From positions 62,001 to 126,000 of the forward strand of contig JACJZG010000001.1 in assembly GCA_020635715.1 (NCBI GenBank): a stretch of DNA of 64,000 bases, in the 5' to 3' direction. Below are positions 9,101 to 17,971 of the stretch, one piece after another. The position numbers and the translations under genes are program-made. This stretch comes from Flavobacteriales bacterium (lineage in GTDB: Bacteria > Bacteroidota > Bacteroidia > Flavobacteriales_F > PHOS-HE28). The notes beneath the pieces are model-generated. The model did not search any database and was not told where the DNA came from. It worked only from the letters and a program-made list of their open reading frames with translations. Each line of letters begins with the position of its first letter. The first letter of the stretch is position 1.

Positions 9101-10289
9101 ACCTGGTTATTCGAACGGCCAGGCCGGTGAAGGGCTCGCCTATGTGTATTTGGGAAGCCCCGCTGGCATCAGCGCTGCGAATAACCAGGCCTTGGAAATG
9201 AACATCAGCGGCGAAGGGTTCGGCTCCTCCGTCGCCGGTGGTGGCGATCACGATGGTGATGGCTATAGCGATGTGATCGTCGGCTCGCCGAACGCCTCTC
9301 CCACCCTGGCGAACGAAGGCATGTTCCGGACCTTCCGCGGCAACAATGGGCTCGCCTACAACCGGCTCACACGCCAGTACATGGTGGACCTCACCTTCCC
9401 GTTGGCCACCAACAGCATGGACCCCGATGACCATTACTATTTCGGCATTGGGCATCGTGCACGCAGCCACATCCAGCGCACACCGGGCCGGCTCCAGTGG
9501 GAAGTCGTGCACGAAGGACAGCCCTACAGCGGTAGCCCCATCACCAACAGCGTTTCGGCCACAGGGATCAGCGCCACCTACACCGACCTCGGTCTCACCG
9601 GGGTTCAGATCAAGGAGGTCGTTCCGAAGATCCCGGGCTACTACCGGAACAAGTGGCGCGTGCGCGTGGAATACCCCATCCACAAGTCCATTGATGGTCA
9701 ACGTTTCAGCCGCTGGTTCTATGGCTATGCTTCCGCTGTCGGCGATATCGGTGTACTGCCGATCGATCTGCTGAACATCGAAGGGACTCCCATGTCCGAA
9801 GGCAACCTGATCCAATGGTCCACCGCCTCGGAACAGAACAGCAGTCACTTCCTGGTGGAACGTGGGATCAACGGCAGCGATTTCACGCCCGTGGGAAGCG
9901 TGGAGGCTGGCGGGAACAGTGCCATCGTTCAGGACTATGCGTTCCTGGACCGGGATGCGCCAGCCGGAGTGGCCTACTACCGTTTGCGCATGGTGGATCG
10001 CGACCTGGCCGAGGAGTTCTCACCTGTGGTCGCGGTGCAGCGCAACGATCAGCAGGCTTTGATCTACCCCGTTCCGGTTGATGATGCGTTGTTCTGGAGC
10101 CCGTTGGAACGTCCGGTCATCCGTGCCGTGGTGCTCGATGCCCTGGGACGGGTGGCCATGGAGGCCGCTACGATGGGGGATCGGATCAACGGGCAGCCCT
10201 TGCAGCAGCTCGCCACCGGCACTTACACCATCCTGCTTTGCGATGAGCAGGGCGCGGTGATGGCCCGCTCCCGCTTCATCAAACGCTAA
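6135..10289 (+). CDS. Secreted FG-GAP (integrin-alpha-like) propeller protein with T9SS type A tail
   Basis: 1384 residues. Signal peptide MKHFVTALLFLIGSTPMIGA, started by a TTG codon at 6135; no in-frame ATG precedes it nearby. After a beta-rich N-terminal region come 14 FG-GAP repeats of about 55-65 residues, each with a Ca-binding loop of the form GDVNGDGYSD and a strand V-V-GAP; they span roughly residues 215-1060. Two seven-bladed propellers would account for fourteen repeats. Then follow a segment with WSTASEQNSSHFLVERG, common in Bacteroidota surface proteins, and a type A sorting domain (IYPVPVDDALFW ... GTYTILL ... SRFIKR). Predicted to be exported by T9SS and displayed or released; ligand unknown. 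Confidence 0.92.
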   Translation: MKHFVTALLFLIGSTPMIGAADPTSDAVPEGMLVRDGDARFVAWSPMSDHMATILPGDLILRGPIAAPVWETRLTLRGLGRQGVLTVPWTGGRGQATDTSVTWSDASCQVLYHLLPEGLRQDFRISEPLPGAGPLMVTLDLHTDLCPVVHATDIDFLDQQGSFVHTYRGLKAWDACDRPLSAWFDWNGTDHTLRILVDDKDATYPVMVDPVSTTVNRLLSSPGVNKYGRCVASAGDLNGDGYSDVVVGAPADNSTGTTIPGAAYVYYGSASGIGAAPDVTLTSGVAGLADNFGLGVDGAGDVNGDGYEDLIVGASSWNNNAATANEGAVFVYHGSATGISTIPSAVLETNTSASYMGSSVAGLGDINGDGFSDIAAGGWLAAYPITSTGEGAVWVFLGSATGLNPVFRHRLEQNFGSAQFGYAIAGAGDVNGDGYNDLVVGAHKIRIPTAGPITGGIYVYRGSANVFGGGLNPAASQVFTTTAYSTRNSWSVASAGDVNGDGYSDVIVSDWQDNIGGQAFEGVAFVFHGSSTGLNTVPATILEGGSANLYFGMSAAAAGDVNGDGYSDVLIGCTQFTNGQSNEGAAFLHLGSPTGINSSAFIRYEPNVANAGMGEWVNTAGDVNGDGYSDMIIGAPGTGGGRAYIYHGGTYNVSTTPTLTRAAGVANAQLGRSVANAGDVNGDGYSDLVVGAPNASNGQAGEGLAYIHYGSINGPSVAPSLTLETNIAGAAFGTSVASAGDVNGDGYADVVIGAPLSNGVGNAYIFHGSAGGLSTTPALTLTGTSGSEFGAAVFKAGDHNADGYSDVMVGAPGNDQVFIYPGSAAGLDPTPVVFSSPIPGSRFGAAVCTAGDVNGDGFSDMIVGAPETSNGQANEGRVYVYKGALLTLPTAPMFFDESNFTGRRMGTSVAGIGDVNGDGFFDVACGAPFASGPEVNEGFLHVYYGGSIPTGFVGSTILQGNVVGALLGSSVAEAGDVNGDGYADMTTGAPGYSNGQAGEGLAYVYLGSPAGISAANNQALEMNISGEGFGSSVAGGGDHDGDGYSDVIVGSPNASPTLANEGMFRTFRGNNGLAYNRLTRQYMVDLTFPLATNSMDPDDHYYFGIGHRARSHIQRTPGRLQWEVVHEGQPYSGSPITNSVSATGISATYTDLGLTGVQIKEVVPKIPGYYRNKWRVRVEYPIHKSIDGQRFSRWFYGYASAVGDIGVLPIDLLNIEGTPMSEGNLIQWSTASEQNSSHFLVERGINGSDFTPVGSVEAGGNSAIVQDYAFLDRDAPAGVAYYRLRMVDRDLAEEFSPVVAVQRNDQQALIYPVPVDDALFWSPLERPVIRAVVLDALGRVAMEAATMGDRINGQPLQQLATGTYTILLCDEQGAVMARSRFIKR

Positions 10290-11692
10290 GCCCCGATGGT
10301 CGCCCGCGTGGCGGCCAGGATCCTGCGGGCGTTCTCCAGCGTGTCGGACTCCGCATAACAACGCAGAACCGGCTCCGTGCCGCTCGCGCGGATCATCATC
10401 CACTGGTCCTTGTCCATGTGGAACTTGAAGCCGTCGATCGTCTCCACACTGTTCACCGTGTAGTCGCCGAAGCCCTTGTACGCACCGTTCGTGCAGTTCT
10501 TCAACACCTCCTGCTTCAGCGCCTCACTGATGTGCAGATCGTTGCGCTCGTACTTGAACGGCCCGACGATGGCGTACACCTCCTCGATCAGGTCATCGAG
10601 GCTCTTGCCGCTCTTCGCCATGAACTCCCAGATGGTGAGGCCCATCCAGATGCCGTCGCGCTCGGGGATGTGGCCCTTGATGGCGATGCCACCGCTCTCC
10701 TCCCCGCCCAGCAGCACATCCTCGTTGATCATGATACCACAGATCCACTTGAAGCCGATCTTGGTGACCTGGTAGTCGAGGCCGTAGTGGGCGCAGAGCT
10801 TCTTCACCTTCGGCGTGGTGCTCACGGCCACCACCACCTTGCCGGTGAACTTCTTGTACTTCACCAGGTAGTGGATGAGCAGCAGGATGATGTGGTGTGA
10901 ATCGATGAACTCACCCTTGCCATTGTACAGGCCGATGCGGTCCGCATCACCGTCGGTGGCCAGGCCGCAGTCGATCCCACCCTTCTTGATCAGCTGGCTG
11001 AACTCCTGCAGGTTCTTGTCGATCGGCTCCGGCGCCTGCCCCATGAACGAGGGGTTGTAGTCGCAATGTAGCATCGTGGCCTTCGGCAGGATCCGCTTGA
11101 TCACGTTCTGGCCCGCACCGTACATGGCGTCATAACCCCAACGAAGTCCGCTCTCACGGATCGCCTTCATGTCGAAGTTGGCCTCCACATGGTCCACGTA
11201 CATCGTTTCCAGATCGATGTCCTTGATCAGGCCGTCGGCCTTCGCCTTCTTCAGGTCGATGCTGGCCAGGTCCAGTCCGTGCTGATCGGGAATGATGTCC
11301 TCCACCTCCTGCACGTGCTCGGGGATCAGTGGACCGCCGTAGATGCCTTTCAGCTTGTAACCGTTGTAGCTCGGCGGGTTATGGCTGGCGGTGAGGATCA
11401 CGCCCATCGCGCTCCGCGTGTTGAAGGCACCGAGGCTCACCATCGGCGTGCTCACGAAGCCCTTCGCAAGGTGCACGGTGATGCCGTTGCTCACGAACAC
11501 CTTCGTAGCCGTCTCCGCGAACAGCTCCCCGGCGAAACGGCAATCATGACCCACCACGATGCTCGGCGAGTCCGGGAAGTTCTTCTTCACCCATCGTGCC
11601 ACGGCCACGCTAACGCGCGCCACGTTATCCACCGTGAAATCATCCGCGATGATCGCGCGCCATCCATCGGTCCCGAACTTGATCTTGGTCAT
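10286..11692 (-). CDS. Phosphoglucomutase/phosphomannomutase family protein
   Basis: 468 residues, normal length for alpha-D-phosphohexomutases, which interconvert hexose-1- and hexose-6-phosphates for polysaccharide precursors. All four landmarks are present: the phosphoserine loop TASHNPP (Ser103), the metal loop DGDADR (247-252), the sugar-specificity loop GEESGG, and the phosphate-binding loop RASGTEP near the C-terminus. The N-terminus KIKFGTDGWRA is typical. Substrate (glucose, mannose or glucosamine) cannot be fixed from sequence alone. Its stop overlaps the stop of the convergent FG-GAP gene. The gene could supply sugars to the surface-glycan clusters in the second half of the window. 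Confidence 0.93.
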   Translation of the reverse strand: MTKIKFGTDGWRAIIADDFTVDNVARVSVAVARWVKKNFPDSPSIVVGHDCRFAGELFAETATKVFVSNGITVHLAKGFVSTPMVSLGAFNTRSAMGVILTASHNPPSYNGYKLKGIYGGPLIPEHVQEVEDIIPDQHGLDLASIDLKKAKADGLIKDIDLETMYVDHVEANFDMKAIRESGLRWGYDAMYGAGQNVIKRILPKATMLHCDYNPSFMGQAPEPIDKNLQEFSQLIKKGGIDCGLATDGDADRIGLYNGKGEFIDSHHIILLLIHYLVKYKKFTGKVVVAVSTTPKVKKLCAHYGLDYQVTKIGFKWICGIMINEDVLLGGEESGGIAIKGHIPERDGIWMGLTIWEFMAKSGKSLDDLIEEVYAIVGPFKYERNDLHISEALKQEVLKNCTNGAYKGFGDYTVNSVETIDGFKFHMDKDQWMMIRASGTEPVLRCYAESDTLENARRILAATRATIGA

Positions 11693-11766
11693 TACTGGAA
11701 AATGAGGTGGCGAATTTAGGACCTGCTCGCACAGGGGTCCATTGCCAGCGGTCGTGATGTCAACAA

Positions 11767-12804
11767 CTACCGGTAGATCCCCCGCGCGTTCAACGCCCGC
11801 TGATACTTCCGGGCGTTCACGAGGTGCTGGTCGTAACTGCGGCTGAAGTCGGAATAGCCGCTCAGATCCGCCCGGGCGCAGAAGTACAGGAAGTCATGCT
11901 TCTCAGCATTCAACACCGCATCGATCATGCTGGTCTCGGGCATATTGATCGGCCCGGGGGGCAAGCCATTGTTCAGATAGGTGTTGTAGGGGGAGGCCAC
12001 CTCCTTGTCGGCATTCAGCACCCGGCTGATGCTGTCCAGGCCCAGCGCGAACTTCAAGGTGGGATCCGCTTGAAGGGGCATCCCGATCCTCAGCCGATTA
12101 AGGTAGACCCCGGCGATCCGCGGGGCATCCGAACGCTTCACCGTTTCCGCCTGGACGATGGAGGCCAACGTCGCCACCTCGACCGGTGACAACTTGATCG
12201 CCTCCGCCTTGGCCTTGCGCTCCGCCGTCCAGAAGGCATCGTGCTCCTTCCCCATCCGGCCGATGAACTGCTCAGGTGTGGTGGTCCACCAGAGCTCGTA
12301 GGTGTTCGGCACGAAGGCGGCGATGAACGTCTCCGGTGAATGACCGGCCTCGTGCTGCGTCGCGCCGTCCGTCAACGCCTGAAGGAAGGCGGCGGAATCC
12401 GGCTCCAGCACCCGGCCAAGCTTGCCCGCCAGTTCCGGAAGGCGGCGGATGCCGTTGAAGGTGACGCGCACCGGTTCCTGCTCGCCGGACCGCAACATGT
12501 TCACGAGCGCGTTCATGCTCATACCGTTCGGGATGCGGTAGCGGCCGGGCTTCACCTTGGTCGTGTACTTCTTGCGCTCACAGAGCCAACGGAAAGCGGC
12601 TTCATCCTGTATCGCACCGATGGACTTCAAGCTGTCCATGACCTGCTCCAGATCGGCTCCGCGCGGGATCAGCAACACCTCGCTGTCCGAGGCGAAGTGC
12701 GCGGTCGGACCGGTCAGCTTGGACCAGGCCCAGTAGGCGCCGGCACCGACCAGTAGGAGCACGATCAGGGAGACCCCACCCGCTATGTGTCCGCGCCTCG
12801 CCAT
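11767..12804 (-). CDS. mltG: Endolytic peptidoglycan transglycosylase MltG
   Basis: 345 residues. One N-terminal transmembrane helix (SLIVLLLVGAGAYWAW), then a LysM-like domain and the YceG catalytic domain. The catalytic glutamate is Glu220 in SIVQAETVKRSDAPRIAGVY, followed by NRLRIGMPLQADPT, LNADKEVASPYNTY and GLPPGPI, all family signatures. MltG cuts nascent glycan strands at the inner membrane and sets their length. The gene starts 3 bases after the dapF stop, so the two peptidoglycan genes form an operon. The length is near the family norm. Confidence 0.95.
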   Translation of the reverse strand: MARRGHIAGGVSLIVLLLVGAGAYWAWSKLTGPTAHFASDSEVLLIPRGADLEQVMDSLKSIGAIQDEAAFRWLCERKKYTTKVKPGRYRIPNGMSMNALVNMLRSGEQEPVRVTFNGIRRLPELAGKLGRVLEPDSAAFLQALTDGATQHEAGHSPETFIAAFVPNTYELWWTTTPEQFIGRMGKEHDAFWTAERKAKAEAIKLSPVEVATLASIVQAETVKRSDAPRIAGVYLNRLRIGMPLQADPTLKFALGLDSISRVLNADKEVASPYNTYLNNGLPPGPINMPETSMIDAVLNAEKHDFLYFCARADLSGYSDFSRSYDQHLVNARKYQRALNARGIYR

Positions 12805-12807
12805 CCG

Positions 12808-13590
12808 TCAGATCGTGATGGTGCCGGTGAAGACCTCCGCCACCGGACCGATCAAGCACAAATGGCTCGCACCATCTCCGTTCAGTAGCGCCTCCACGGA
12901 AAGTGTGCCGCCCGGTGTCCGCACCGCTACCGGTGCCTGGGCCTGTCCGCGCGCCAAGGCGCTCAAGGCAGCGGCCACAACGCCCGTGCCGCAGCTCATG
13001 GTCTCCGCCTCCACCCCACGTTCGTAGGTACGCATCTCCACCACACCGTTCCGGGCACGAAGGAAGTTGACGTTCGTACCACCAGGCGCATGGGCCGGGG
13101 CATTCCGCCGGCGCGGACCATCTGTCATGATGGCCACCGACCCAGGATCATCCACCCAGACCAGCTCATGCGGCGATCCGTTCTGCACGAAATCCACCTC
13201 CGATCCATCCGTGCAACGGATGATCTCGGTGACATCCCGCAGGGTGATCGCCACGAGTTCCTTCCGCCATTCGCTGTGATGCACGCCATCGATCGCCGTG
13301 AACGTGGCGGAGGCAGCAGCATCGTTCAGACCACTCCAGAACGCGAAGGCACATCGGCTGCCGTTCCCACAGAAACTGTGGCTCGCATCAGGGTTGAAGA
13401 ACTCCATATGGAACCGCGTTCCATCCTGTCTTGGCGCTTGTATCAGGATCAATCCGTCGCTCCCGACGCCGAAATGCCGATCGCATAGACGGCGCACGAT
13501 CTCGTCGGACACCGGGAAGGAGCCATTCCGATCATCGATCAGGATGAAGTCGTTCCCCGTGCCATGCCACTTGGCGAAATGCAATTCCAT
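12808..13590 (-). CDS. dapF: Diaminopimelate epimerase
   Basis: 260 residues. Converts LL- to meso-diaminopimelate, the lysine and peptidoglycan precursor. The N-terminus FAKWHGTGNDFILID is the family hallmark. The two catalytic cysteines are Cys74 in FCGNGSRC and Cys200 in SCGTG; NFLRARN and the AHAPGGTNVNF loop fit as well. ATG at 13590 is chosen because it places this conserved start at residue 1; longer frames are unsupported. First gene of the dapF-mltG pair. A GATATTTG sequence, one base off the promoter consensus, lies upstream. Confidence 0.96.
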   Translation of the reverse strand: MELHFAKWHGTGNDFILIDDRNGSFPVSDEIVRRLCDRHFGVGSDGLILIQAPRQDGTRFHMEFFNPDASHSFCGNGSRCAFAFWSGLNDAAASATFTAIDGVHHSEWRKELVAITLRDVTEIIRCTDGSEVDFVQNGSPHELVWVDDPGSVAIMTDGPRRRNAPAHAPGGTNVNFLRARNGVVEMRTYERGVEAETMSCGTGVVAAALSALARGQAQAPVAVRTPGGTLSVEALLNGDGASHLCLIGPVAEVFTGTITI

Positions 13591-13823
13591 GGTTCGACAA
13601 ATATCGGTGGTCACCGACGCTCCTTGCCTTCCATTGCATCTCATGCGACAGGAACCGGCTCATGCCGCTCGATCCCACAGGGCATGTTCACCAGCTGTTC
13701 CGGCGAGGCATCCCACGATCAACATTTCTTAACGCGACAACGCGACACGACAGCCCTGACAAAGCGTTCAACCATGGACGGCGGTACGAACTTTGACAGC
13801 GGTAACCGAATCCAATCGACACC

Positions 13824-15278
13824 ATGAAACGAGCTATCGGATACTTCGCCATGGGTCTCGCAGGTGCATTGCTCGCACTGGCGGGACATCAAGCCCTTAC
13901 CAAGGACAAGGTAGAACTGGGCCGGACGGACAGCGCTCCGCCCCCCGTGCGTTTCGTTAACCTACCGACCCCGAATGGTGGCTCCACCTCGGCCCTGGAC
14001 TTCACTTATGCCGCGGAGAACACCGTGAACGCCGTGGTGCACGTGACCACGGAGACCGCTGTGAACGTGCGCGACCCCTTCGCCGACTTCTTCTGGGGCT
14101 ACCGGGCGCCGCAGCAACAGCAACTGCGCCAGGGCGCCGGAAGTGGCGTCATCATCAGCAGCGATGGCTACATCGTGACGAACAACCACGTGATCGATGG
14201 GGCCGACAAGATCCAGGTGCACTTGAACGACCGGCGCATGCTGGAGGGGAAGGTGGTGGGCCGCGACCCGGGCACCGATCTGGCCCTGCTGAAGGTGGAC
14301 GCCAAGGACCTGGCCACCGTGCCCTATGGCAATAGCGATGAGGTGCGCGTTGGGGAATGGGTGCTCGCCGTGGGCAACCCGATGAATCTGACCAGCACGG
14401 TCACCGCGGGGATCGTCAGTGCCAAGGCCAGGAACATCAACCTGCTCCAGTACGACGCAGCGCGTGACATCATCCCCCTCGAGTCCTTCATCCAGACCGA
14501 TGCGGCCGTGAACCCCGGTAACAGTGGTGGTGCCCTCGTGGATGCGAACGGACAACTCGTGGGGATCAACAGCGCGATCGCCAGCACCACCGGAGCCTAT
14601 TCCGGTTACAGCTTCGCGATACCGTCCAACATCGTCCGGAAAGTGGCGAACGACCTGCTCGAGTTCGGAAGCGTGCAGCGGGCGTACATCGGTGTAAGCA
14701 TCCGGGACATGGACCAGAAGCTGGCCGACGAGGTTGGGCTCGACCGCATCAAGGGGGTCTATGTGAACGGGATCACCGACGGAGGTGCCGCCCAAAAGGC
14801 GGGCATGCAGGCTGGGGACGTGATCGTGAAGGTGGGCAGCATAGAGGTGAACAACGTGCCTCAGCTGCAGGAGCAGGTCGGTAAGTTCCGGCCGGGCAAC
14901 AACGTGCCCGTCACGGTGCTGCGTAAAGGCCAGGAACAGGTGTTCGACATGACCTTACGTGGCAAGGAGGGCACCACGGTGGCATCCGTGAACACCCGGA
15001 GCGTGGGATCCACCACCCTGGGCGCCGAATTCTCCTCGGTCTCCGCTGCAGAACTGAAGTCCCTCGGGCTGGGGAACGGGGTCAAGGTGAAGGCCATCAA
15101 CGGAGGCAAGTTCCGGAGCAGTGGGATCAAGGAGGGTTTCATCATAACACGGATCGACCAGCAGGACGTCAAGGACCCGTCCCAGCTGACGGATCTGCTC
15201 GAGAACAAGCGTGGCGGCGTGCTGGTGGAGGGTGTATACCCGAACGGAACCCGCGCCTACTATGGCCTGGGCCTCTGA
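13824..15278 (+). CDS. HtrA/DegP-family periplasmic serine protease
   Basis: 484 residues. An N-terminal hydrophobic signal/anchor (GYFAMGLAGALLALAG) exports it. The trypsin-like domain has the full triad: His122 in TNNHVID, Asp152 in GTDLALLK, Ser234 in NPGNSGGALVD. Two PDZ domains follow: the first with YIGVSIRDMDQ and GGAAQKAGMQAGDVI (about 285-375), the second around residues 395-484 with GIKEGFIITRID. This matches DegP/DegQ-type quality-control proteases that degrade misfolded envelope proteins. It stands alone on the plus strand, divergent from dapF; GAACTTTG upstream is one base off the promoter consensus. Confidence 0.94.
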   Translation: MKRAIGYFAMGLAGALLALAGHQALTKDKVELGRTDSAPPPVRFVNLPTPNGGSTSALDFTYAAENTVNAVVHVTTETAVNVRDPFADFFWGYRAPQQQQLRQGAGSGVIISSDGYIVTNNHVIDGADKIQVHLNDRRMLEGKVVGRDPGTDLALLKVDAKDLATVPYGNSDEVRVGEWVLAVGNPMNLTSTVTAGIVSAKARNINLLQYDAARDIIPLESFIQTDAAVNPGNSGGALVDANGQLVGINSAIASTTGAYSGYSFAIPSNIVRKVANDLLEFGSVQRAYIGVSIRDMDQKLADEVGLDRIKGVYVNGITDGGAAQKAGMQAGDVIVKVGSIEVNNVPQLQEQVGKFRPGNNVPVTVLRKGQEQVFDMTLRGKEGTTVASVNTRSVGSTTLGAEFSSVSAAELKSLGLGNGVKVKAINGGKFRSSGIKEGFIITRIDQQDVKDPSQLTDLLENKRGGVLVEGVYPNGTRAYYGLGL

Positions 15279-15302
15279 CCCTTGCCTTTGTCCATCTCCG
15301 AT

Positions 15303-15348
15303 CGACCCCTCACCCGCTGACCGGCTTGTCCTGAACGGGTGGGGGTCG
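15303..15348 (+). terminator. GC-rich stem-loop between htrA-like gene and rpoD
   Basis: Arms CGACCCCTCACCCG (15303-15316) and CGGGTGGGGGTCG (15336-15348) pair with one bulge. No T-tract follows, so this may be an mRNA 3' stabiliser or a weak terminator of the protease gene. Confidence 0.4.
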
Positions 15349-15441
15349 TACCGCAGCCCGACCGGGTAAGTGACCTTGCCTTGAAGGGACCGTCAACTAC
15401 TCGGACTCACCTAATAAGACTCTTCGCGCATGGCATCCAGG

Positions 15442-16305
15442 ATGCGTCAGCTCAAGATCACCAAGTCGATCACCAACCGGGAAAGCCAGTCGCTGGACAA
15501 GTACCTGCAGGAGATCGGCAAAGAAGGCCTGATCACCGCCGATATGGAGGTGGAACTGGCCCGACGCATCAAGGAAGGTGACGGACTGGCGCTGGAGAAA
15601 CTGGTGAAGGCCAACCTGCGCTTCGTGGTCTCCGTGGCCAAGCAGTATCAGAACCAGGGCCTGAGCCTCCCCGACCTGATCAACGAGGGTAACCTCGGCC
15701 TGATCAAGGCGGCGCAGCGCTTCGACGAGACCCGCGGCTTCAAGTTCATCTCCTACGCCGTGTGGTGGATCCGCCAGAGCATCCTCCAGGCGTTGGCCGA
15801 ACAGAGCCGTATCGTACGCCTCCCGTTGAACCAGGTGGGCAGCCTCAACAAGATCAACAAGGCCTTCGCCAAGCTGGAGCAGGAGTACGAGCGTCCGCCC
15901 AGCGCTGATGAACTCGCCACCTTCCTCGACCTGCCCGCTGAGAAAGTGAGCGACACCATGAAGGTGAGCGGCCGCCATATCAGCATGGACGCCCCCTTCG
16001 TGGAAGGTGAGAGCAACAGCCTGCTGGACGTGCTTCCCAACAACGACAGCGCCCCGGCGGACCGCCTGCTGCTGAACGAATCCTTGGCCAAGGAGATCGA
16101 ACGTGCGTTGAGCACGCTCACCGAGCGCGAACGCGATGTGGTGAAGCTCTTCTTCGGCATCGGCATCAACCACGGGCTCACCCTCGAGGAGATCGGCGCC
16201 AAATTCGATCTGACCCGTGAGCGCGTGCGCCAGATCAAGGAGAAGGCCATCCGACGACTGCGACATACGAGCCGAAGCAAATTGCTGAAAGCCTACTTGG
16301 GCTGA
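15442..16305 (+). CDS. rpoD: Primary sigma factor RpoD/SigA
   Basis: 287 residues, the short form typical of Bacteroidota housekeeping sigma factors, which lack the large region 1.1. The start [16 protein letters not shown] at 15442 is the conserved start, so an upstream in-frame ATG at 15430 is rejected. Region 1.2 is [15 protein letters not shown]; region 2 contains [31 protein letters not shown], split across the core-binding and -10-recognition helices; region 3 includes [13 protein letters not shown]; region 4 has the helix-turn-helix [24 protein letters not shown]. It directs RNA polymerase to the TAnnTTTG-type promoters seen in this window. A strong terminator follows. Confidence 0.97.
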   Translation: MRQLKITKSITNRESQSLDKYLQEIGKEGLITADMEVELARRIKEGDGLALEKLVKANLRFVVSVAKQYQNQGLSLPDLINEGNLGLIKAAQRFDETRGFKFISYAVWWIRQSILQALAEQSRIVRLPLNQVGSLNKINKAFAKLEQEYERPPSADELATFLDLPAEKVSDTMKVSGRHISMDAPFVEGESNSLLDVLPNNDSAPADRLLLNESLAKEIERALSTLTERERDVVKLFFGIGINHGLTLEEIGAKFDLTRERVRQIKEKAIRRLRHTSRSKLLKAYLG

Positions 16306-16311
16306 TCGAAC

Positions 16312-16340
16312 AGGGGGCTTCACGGCCCCCTTTTGTTTTT
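16312..16340 (+). terminator. Rho-independent terminator of rpoD
   Basis: AGGGGGC / GCCCCC stem with a short loop followed by TTTTGTTTTT. Placed seven bases after the rpoD stop. Confidence 0.9.
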
Positions 16341-16373
16341 CCTGAACCCTCAATCCCCCACTCAAACCCGCTA

Positions 16374-17831
16374 ATGGAGACCGTCGCTGCAACCGGATAC
16401 GAAGCCGGACTGAAGGAACATGTGGATCGTGAACGTGCCGCCGTGGACCTGATCAACTCGGTGGGCCAGTTGATGTACGGCAAAGGCGTTGAACTCGTGT
16501 TCTTCCGCAACCACCTGCTGGACATCAGCATCTCCGAAGTGATCAAGCTGTTCAAGTATGCCGAACAGGTGGTGAAGAAGCCCATCGACGTGCATACCAC
16601 CGCTGATGTGGCCCGCGCCCTGCTCGAACTCGACCTCGCTCCCAGCAAGATCGACATCGGCAAGCTCACACACGAGTACATGACCTCCGGGAAGAAGTCG
16701 ATCACGGATTTCCTCACGGACCATCTGAGCGGCTTCATCGGACAGGACAAGCACACCTTCAAGCCCCAGGACGTGGTGTTGTACGGCTTCGGGCGCATCG
16801 GTCGTATCGCTGCGCGCGAACTGGTGAAGCAGGCCGGCAAGGGCCAGCAGCTGCGCCTGCGCGCTATCGTGACACGCACATTGACGGACGCCGAGATCGT
16901 GAAGCGGGCCGCCCTGCTCCGGAACGACAGCGTGCATGGGTCCTTCAAAGGCACGGTCATCGAGGATGTGCCCAACAAGCAGATAATCATCAACGGCCAG
17001 CAGGTCCAGCTGATCGCTGCCTCCAACCCGGAGGACATCGATTACACGCAATACGGGATCAACAACGCCCTCGTGATCGACAACACCGGCGCCTTCACCA
17101 AGCGCGCCGACCTGGAGCGCCACCTGAAGAGCAAAGGCGTGGCCAAGGTGCTGCTCACGGCTCCCGGCAAGGAGGTTCCGAACATCGTTTATGGGATCAA
17201 CCACAAGGAGGTCGACATCGAGCATGAGAAGGTGTTCAGCGCCGCCAGTTGCACCACCAATGCGATCTGTCCGGTCTTGAAAGTGGTGGAGGACAACCTG
17301 GGTATTGAGAAGGGCCACATCGAAACGGTGCATGCCTATACGAACGACCAGAACCTCCTGGACAACTACCACAAGGGACCGCGGCGAGGCCGGAGCGCGG
17401 CGATCAACATGGTGATCACCTCCACGGGAGCAGGTACCGCTGTGTCAAAGGCCATCCCCAGCCTGAAGGACAAGTTGACCGCCAACGCAGTGCGCGTGCC
17501 CACCCCGAACGGTTCGCTGGCCATCATGAACCTGACGCTCAAGAAACCGGTGGAGGGAGGCCTCGAGGGCATGAACGACATGATCCGGAACGCAGCCCTG
17601 GTCGGTGATCTCGTCAACCAGATCCACTATCAGGTGGATCCTGAACTGGTGAGCAGTGACATCATTGGTGACACCTGCTGCAGTGTGTTCGACAGCAATG
17701 CCACGATCGTTGCGCCGGACGGTAGGAGCGTGGTGCTGTATGCCTGGTATGACAATGAATTCGGGTACACCAAACAGGTGATCCGACTGGCCAAACATGT
17801 GACCAAGGTGCGCCGCCTGGTCTACTACTGA
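16374..17831 (+). CDS. gap: Glyceraldehyde-3-phosphate dehydrogenase, long N-extended form
   Basis: 485 residues, against about 335 for ordinary GAPDH. Residues 1-130 are an extra helical domain (LINSVGQLMYGKGVELVFF, then KPIDVHTTADVARALLELDL). The dehydrogenase core starts at VVLYGFGRIGR (Rossmann glycines 138-143). The catalytic cysteine is Cys293 in SAASCTTNAICP; YTNDQNLLD and the C-terminal WYDNEFGYTKQV are present. It oxidises glyceraldehyde-3-phosphate in glycolysis or runs in reverse. Extended forms of this kind occur in Bacteroidota; the role of the extension is not known to me. NAD versus NADP preference cannot be read reliably. A terminator follows the gene. Confidence 0.94.
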   Translation: METVAATGYEAGLKEHVDRERAAVDLINSVGQLMYGKGVELVFFRNHLLDISISEVIKLFKYAEQVVKKPIDVHTTADVARALLELDLAPSKIDIGKLTHEYMTSGKKSITDFLTDHLSGFIGQDKHTFKPQDVVLYGFGRIGRIAARELVKQAGKGQQLRLRAIVTRTLTDAEIVKRAALLRNDSVHGSFKGTVIEDVPNKQIIINGQQVQLIAASNPEDIDYTQYGINNALVIDNTGAFTKRADLERHLKSKGVAKVLLTAPGKEVPNIVYGINHKEVDIEHEKVFSAASCTTNAICPVLKVVEDNLGIEKGHIETVHAYTNDQNLLDNYHKGPRRGRSAAINMVITSTGAGTAVSKAIPSLKDKLTANAVRVPTPNGSLAIMNLTLKKPVEGGLEGMNDMIRNAALVGDLVNQIHYQVDPELVSSDIIGDTCCSVFDSNATIVAPDGRSVVLYAWYDNEFGYTKQVIRLAKHVTKVRRLVYY

Positions 17832-17848
17832 GCCCAACCGGACCGGAT

Positions 17849-17881
17849 GGAAGGCCCTCCCATGCGGAGGGCTTTCCTTTT
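17849..17881 (+). terminator. Rho-independent terminator of gap
   Basis: Twelve-base arms GGAAGGCCCTCC and GGAGGGCTTTCC (one G-T pair) with a 5-base loop, followed by TTTTT. Confidence 0.9.
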
Positions 17882-17892
17882 ACCCCCAGAGG

Positions 17893-17931
17893 CAAAAGAG
17901 CCGGGGCCATGGTTTTGCTCCATGGCCCCGG
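17893..17931 (-). terminator. Perfect 12-bp-stem terminator for the minus strand
   Basis: Arms CCGGGGCCATGG at 17931-17920 and CCATGGCCCCGG at 17912-17901 are exact complements with a 7-base loop. On the minus strand the stem is followed by CTCTTTTG, making it an intrinsic terminator for leftward transcription. It sits 40 bases after the stop of the 48-residue gene at 17972-18118, which is the only candidate gene it could serve. Confidence 0.8.
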
Positions 17932-17971
17932 GATCCGGGAGAGGCGAGTGCTCCACGCTTCACCGGGCAAC

